A DNA stretch of 64,000 nt from Beijerinckiaceae bacterium RH AL1 (GTDB lineage: Bacteria; Pseudomonadota; Alphaproteobacteria; Rhizobiales; Beijerinckiaceae), in NCBI GenBank assembly GCA_901457705.2, contig LR590083.2, positions 62,001 to 126,000 on the forward strand. The letters are read 5' to 3'. Below, in pieces: positions 62,525 through 64,000 of this stretch (its first letter is position 1; every line of letters begins with the position of its first letter). Below the pieces are notes generated by a model that searched no databases, was not told the origin of the DNA, and saw only the letters and a program-made list of their open reading frames with translations. Both the position numbers and the translations under genes were made by a program.

Positions 62525-62598
62525 AATATAATTGATGCCTCGCCGCGGGTGGCTTCCGGTGGGCGCTCTGCCGATGTAGAGCGGGGCGAGGAGACCGC

Positions 62599-63729
62599 AT
62601 GACAACCGCCGTCGAGCCGTTCCACGCCATCGGCATCAGCCGGCTGGCGCACGAGATGAAGGCGCAGGGGCGCTCCGTCATTCACATGGAGTTCGGCCAG
62701 CCCTCGACCGGCGCACCGCGCGCGGCGATCGAGGCAGCGAAGCGCGTGCTCGACTCCGATCCGATGGGCTACTGGGAGAGCGTCGAACTGCGCGCGGCGC
62801 TCGCGCGACGCTACCGCGAGCGACACGGCGTCGAGGTCGACCCCGAGCGCATCCTCCTCACCGCCGGCGCCTCGCCGGCGCTGGTGCTGGCGCTCGCCAC
62901 CTCGTTCAAGCCCGGCGATCGCGTCGCGCTGGCGCGGCCGGGCTACGTCGCCTATCGCAACGTGCTCCGCGGGCTCTCGCTCGAGCCGGTGGAGATCGCC
63001 TGCGGGCCCGAGGTGCGCTTCCAGATCGACGCGGCGACCCTCGCCGCGCTCGAGCCTGTTCCGGCCGGCCTCATCGTCGCCAGCCCCGCCAATCCGACGG
63101 GCACGATCATCCCGGCGCACGAGCTCGCCGCCATCGCCGAGGTCTGTCGCGCACGCGGCATCCGCATCGTGTCCGACGAGATCTATCACGGGCTGAGCTA
63201 CGCCGGGCCGACGCATTCGATGCTCGAGTTCGAGCCCGAGGCGACCATCGTCAACAGCTTCTCGAAGTACTTCTCGATGGTCGGCTGGCGGCTCGGCTGG
63301 CTCGTCGCGCCGCCGTCGATGCCCGGGCGGGCGCGCGCCTATGCCGCCAACTTCTACCTCACCGCGCCATCGCTGGCGCAGCACGCCGCTCGCGTGGCGC
63401 TCGACTGCACGGACGAGCTCGACGGCCATGTCGAGACCTACCGCGCCAACCGCGCGCTGATGCTCGACGCCGTGCCGCGCCTCGGCCTGGCGCGGATCGC
63501 CCCGCCCGACGGCGCCTTCTACATCTACGCCGACATCGGCCATCTCACGCAGGACAGCTTCGGCTTCTGTCGCCGGATGCTGCTCGACACCGGCGTCGCG
63601 GCGGCGCCCGGGATCGACTTCGATCCCGTCGACGGCCACCGCTTCATGCGCTTCTCCTTCGCCGTCTCGACGCCGGAGGTCGAGAAGGCGATGAGTCGGC
63701 TCGAGCCGTGGTTCGCGACGAGATCGTGA
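62599..63729 (+). CDS. Pyridoxal-phosphate aminotransferase, class I/II
   Basis: A 376-residue PLP enzyme. Motifs include EFGQPSTGAPRAAIEAAKR at residues 31-49, ILLTAGASPALVLAL around 86-100, VASPANPTGTIIP near 155-167 and the PLP-lysine site NSFSKYFSMVGWRLGWLV near 218-235. The family covers many aspartate/alanine-type transaminases, so the substrate is unknown. ATG 62599 starts 13 bases after a GGCGAGGAG region. It is divergent from the PspA-like gene and shares its regulatory region. Confidence 0.92.
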   Translation: MTTAVEPFHAIGISRLAHEMKAQGRSVIHMEFGQPSTGAPRAAIEAAKRVLDSDPMGYWESVELRAALARRYRERHGVEVDPERILLTAGASPALVLALATSFKPGDRVALARPGYVAYRNVLRGLSLEPVEIACGPEVRFQIDAATLAALEPVPAGLIVASPANPTGTIIPAHELAAIAEVCRARGIRIVSDEIYHGLSYAGPTHSMLEFEPEATIVNSFSKYFSMVGWRLGWLVAPPSMPGRARAYAANFYLTAPSLAQHAARVALDCTDELDGHVETYRANRALMLDAVPRLGLARIAPPDGAFYIYADIGHLTQDSFGFCRRMLLDTGVAAAPGIDFDPVDGHRFMRFSFAVSTPEVEKAMSRLEPWFATRS

Positions 63730-63741
63730 AGGCCGGCTGCT

Positions 63742-64000
63742 TTACAGGTTGCGCAGATACGGCGCCGGCTTCCGCCCGAGCACGCGCCACGTGCCCGCAA
63801 GACCGAGCAGCACGGTGAAGACCAGCGCGGCGGCAGCGGCGGCGAGCGCCTGCGGCCACAGCCAGACGAAGTCGAGCCCCATCACCTTCGAGACGATGCC
63901 CCAGGCCGCAAGCATACCTGCGAAGACGCCGAAGGTGGCCGTGGCGAGGCCGAGGATGCCGTATTCCAGCAGGAAGGCGGCGAGCAGCCGCGCCCGCGTC
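63742..64000 (-). CDS. FtsX-like ABC transporter permease, C-terminal fragment (partial)
   Basis: The minus-strand frame from the window edge to a TAA at 63742-63744 encodes about 85 residues. It shows two hydrophobic helices (LGLATATFGVFAGMLAAWGI and ALAAAAAALVFTVLLGLAG) and ends in TWRVLGRKPAPYLRNL, the typical tail of YbbP-type FtsX permeases. The rest of the gene lies outside the window. It converges with the aminotransferase gene, 12 bases apart. Confidence 0.8.
   Translation of the reverse strand, partial: TRARLLAAFLLEYGILGLATATFGVFAGMLAAWGIVSKVMGLDFVWLWPQALAAAAAALVFTVLLGLAGTWRVLGRKPAPYLRNL

Overview
This window is a gene-dense stretch of a high-GC alphaproteobacterial chromosome, most likely from the order Hyphomicrobiales (Rhizobiales). 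The evidence is the family content: DUF2948, the TIGR02302 membrane protein, an IalB-like secreted protein, a DUF1636 ferredoxin-like protein in a cobalamin operon, PduO-type adenosyltransferase, YiaA/PspA pair, and the convergent dnaQ-coaE/secB arrangement. Species or genus cannot be fixed from this alone. I saw no rRNA, tRNA, IS element, prophage or CRISPR array. The one compositional outlier is an AT-richer patch around 10.1-10.8 kb.

Layout. 0-10 kb: the tail of a methyltransferase-like gene, a LuxR-type regulator, then two cobalamin (B12) clusters. The first is driven by a clear promoter and B12 riboswitch (about 5.2-5.4 kb, minus strand): DUF1636, cobH, cobI, then DUF817 and DUF427. The second is cobM-cobB-cobD with 4-bp stop/start overlaps and no visible riboswitch. 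leuD lies between them. 10-24 kb: an orphan NTF2-immunity-like gene, icd, pgi, an EamA transporter, a YdeP-type molybdopterin oxidoreductase divergent from a LysR regulator, an OppA-like binding protein, and a probable 6S RNA-ygfA-ymdB unit, followed by ybgC, gntK and dps. 24-35 kb: the B12 adenosyltransferase, a very large Q/G-rich TIGR02302 protein, Mn-catalase with a CsoR/FrmR-type regulator and operator, a double-domain dCTP deaminase, dienelactone hydrolase, MATE and MFS transporters. 35-45 kb: TPP riboswitch with thiO-thiS-thiG, a GH15 glucoamylase/trehalase-like enzyme, a YihY/BrkB protein, and an IclR regulator divergent from malate synthase glcB. 45-64 kb: split peptide-ABC permease genes, acs, an L,D-transpeptidase, apt-mtnP, a repeat/helix-hairpin-helix protein, secB, dnaQ, coaE, zwf, a YiaA/PspA stress pair, an aminotransferase, and the end of an FtsX-like permease.

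Metabolic themes are acetate/glyoxylate use (acs, glcB, icd), hexose phosphate turnover (zwf, pgi, gntK, GH15), B12 and thiamin synthesis, purine/methylthioadenosine salvage and envelope maintenance. Points worth a second look are: two 5-prime single-base frameshifts (oppC and zwf); a 17-bp palindromic CsoR-type operator before Mn-catalase whose neighbouring regulator lacks one canonical ligand; two nearly identical inverted IclR-type sites before glcB; a pair of TGAAC-N3-GTTCA boxes before the PspA gene; a protein with three GGYxFP...HWSW repeats; and a small secreted protein with a perfectly symmetric six-cysteine pattern and an apparent CTG start.
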